Shown: piece after piece, positions 63,268 through 64,000 of the stretch | Layout of the letters: each line of letters begins with the position of its first letter | How positions within the stretch are numbered: the first letter of the stretch is position 1 | NCBI GenBank assembly: GCA_963846165.1 | Contig: CAWJUU010000009.1 | Location: 434,001-498,000 of the forward strand | DNA length: 64,000 nt | Direction of reading: 5' to 3' | Origin: WHSW01 sp963846165 | GTDB taxonomy: Bacteria > Actinomycetota > Thermoleophilia > Solirubrobacterales > 70-9 | Notes under the pieces: generated by a model | Told to the model about the DNA's origin: nothing | Database searches by the model: none | What the model saw: the letters and a program-made list of their open reading frames with translations, nothing else | Translations under genes and position numbers: made by a program

Positions 63268-63483
63268 ATGGCGCGGAACGCCCTCAAGGCCTCGGTCGGC
63301 GATCGGCTCGTCGTTCACGCCCACTATCAGGGTGAGCCCGAGCACGACGGCGAGATCCTCGAGGTGCCGGCGGCGGACGGAGCCCCGCCCTACGTCGTCC
63401 GCTGGGACGACGGGCGGGTGACCACCGTCTACCCCGGGCCGGACGCCTACATCGAGCACTTCAAGTCGGCGAAGGCCTCGTAG
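63268..63483 (+). CDS. DUF1918 domain protein
   Basis: 71 residues from the ATG at 63268 (AAGGTGG upstream); a GTG at 63166 would add 34 residues without family similarity. LKASVGDRLVVHAHYQGEPE, HDGEILEVPAADGAPPYVVR and WDDGRVTTVYPGPDAYIEHF cover the DUF1918 SH3-like barrel. These small actinobacterial proteins are of unknown function, often near stress genes. Confidence 0.8.
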   Translation: MARNALKASVGDRLVVHAHYQGEPEHDGEILEVPAADGAPPYVVRWDDGRVTTVYPGPDAYIEHFKSAKAS

Positions 63484-63492
63484 GAGACCGTC

Positions 63493-64000
63493 TCACCAGA
63501 CCCGAGCGTCGATGAGCCGCTCGATCTCGGCCGCCAACTGACCCGCCGCACGCTCCGTATCGAGTTGCGCCCGCCACCGGCGGGGCACCTCGTCGAGCGG
63601 ATCGGACTCGGCGAGCTGGTGTTCGAGTACCCCCTCGTCGGCGTCGGAGACCCGAGCGATGTCCTCGGAACGGCGGCGCATGCGGGCCGCCAGCGTGGCG
63701 TCCGCGGCAGCGCATTGGACGAACAGCACCGGCGCGTCGACTCTCTCGAGCGCCGAGCGGAAGGCGTCGCGCTCGAAGCGCCGGTGAAACGTCGCGTCAA
63801 CGATCACCCCGGAGTCGCCCGACCGGAGCCGCTCGGATGCCTCGCGACCGAGCTCGCGGTAGGTCTCGACGCTGCGCTCTTGCGAGTACAGCTCCCCCTG
63901 CCCGCGTTCCGTGGGGCTGAGTCCGGCCAGCCGCTTGCGGGTCAGGTCCGATGACAAATGCGGCCAGCCGCTGCGCTCGTGGAGCGCCTCGGAGAGGGTC
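63493..64000 (-). CDS. AAA-family ATPase/kinase (gluconate-kinase-like), C-terminal part
   Basis: The gene enters from the right edge; about 168 C-terminal residues are visible. TLSEALHERSGWPHLSSDLT, RKRLAGLSPTERGQGELYSQ and SGVIVDATFHRRFERDAFRS match the nucleotide-kinase module found at the C-terminus of bifunctional aminoglycoside phosphotransferase/ATP-binding proteins: a 'SSDxxRKRLAGL' loop and a 'vilDATFlrr.hRd' Walker B-like strand. The P-loop should lie just beyond 64000. Family members phosphorylate small molecules; the substrate is unknown. Confidence 0.7.
   Translation of the reverse strand, partial: TLSEALHERSGWPHLSSDLTRKRLAGLSPTERGQGELYSQERSVETYRELGREASERLRSGDSGVIVDATFHRRFERDAFRSALERVDAPVLFVQCAAADATLAARMRRRSEDIARVSDADEGVLEHQLAESDPLDEVPRRWRAQLDTERAAGQLAAEIERLIDARVW

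Noticed and set aside
12..63957. Many long open frames antisense or out of frame to clear genes, e.g. 14150-16186 plus, 45784-48297 minus, 48072-49727 minus
   Set aside because: They are products of high GC content: Arg/Ala/Gly/Pro-rich translations with no family similarity, lying opposite genes with intact motifs.
1..64000. CRISPR array, rRNA genes, intact insertion sequence or riboswitch
   Set aside because: No regularly spaced repeats, rRNA sequence, complete transposase with terminal repeats, or recognisable aptamer was seen.

Overview
The window is GC-rich, almost fully coding DNA with GTG/ATG starts, strong purine Shine-Dalgarno motifs and many 1-8 base stop/start overlaps. The families present (LtrA, DUF2252, SHOCT and DUF7144 proteins, DUF1918, WS/DGAT acyltransferase, GAF-NarL-type kinases, tandem universal stress proteins) suggest an uncultured actinobacterium, possibly of the Thermoleophilia/Solirubrobacterales group. 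That placement is inference from gene content; there is no rRNA gene here.

Left part (1-26.3 kb): a mosaic. It holds an LtrA-type membrane protein, a CPA1 Na+/H+ antiporter, an MBL-hydrolase/COG0523-GTPase/amphi-Trp operon, a YihY/BrkB protein, and a sulfate-ester module (arylsulfatase, its formylglycine-generating enzyme FGE, SulP transporter) on the minus strand. It also holds a DUF2252 protein and a histidine kinase/two-regulator operon. This part carries debris: an internally deleted second antiporter, a second SHOCT-CMD-PAP2 block with its own internal deletion and frameshifts, a terminase/HNH prophage scrap, and two tRNA-like T-arm remnants.

Right part (26.4-63.5 kb): a coherent stress/anaerobic-energy island. 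It contains complete and partial universal stress proteins, two CBS-domain proteins, four paralogous FAD/NAD(P) oxidoreductases, a DevS-like GAF histidine kinase and a NarL/LuxR response regulator. Metabolic genes are a formate dehydrogenase operon (NuoE-NuoF fusion, NuoG/FdhA-type catalytic subunit, formate channel, FdhD), PEP synthase, a wax ester/triacylglycerol synthase, a GT4 trehalose-synthase-like glycosyltransferase with MgtE, a 2-oxoacid:ferredoxin oxidoreductase with a GltD-like FeS flavoprotein, a MacB-like ABC exporter and a ZIP transporter. This content resembles the mycobacterial DosR dormancy regulon.

The main new observation is an 11-bp imperfect inverted repeat, GTRGNCGCYAC. 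It occurs exactly six times, with several weaker copies, in the short control regions of this island and not in the other intergenic regions I read by eye. I propose it as the operator of a local regulon, perhaps read by the LuxR-type regulator at 54.2 kb together with the GAF kinase at 58-59.7 kb.

Caution: 30.97-38.1 kb is dense with single-base indels in otherwise well conserved genes, and isolated indels occur elsewhere. Many may be sequence errors rather than gene decay.
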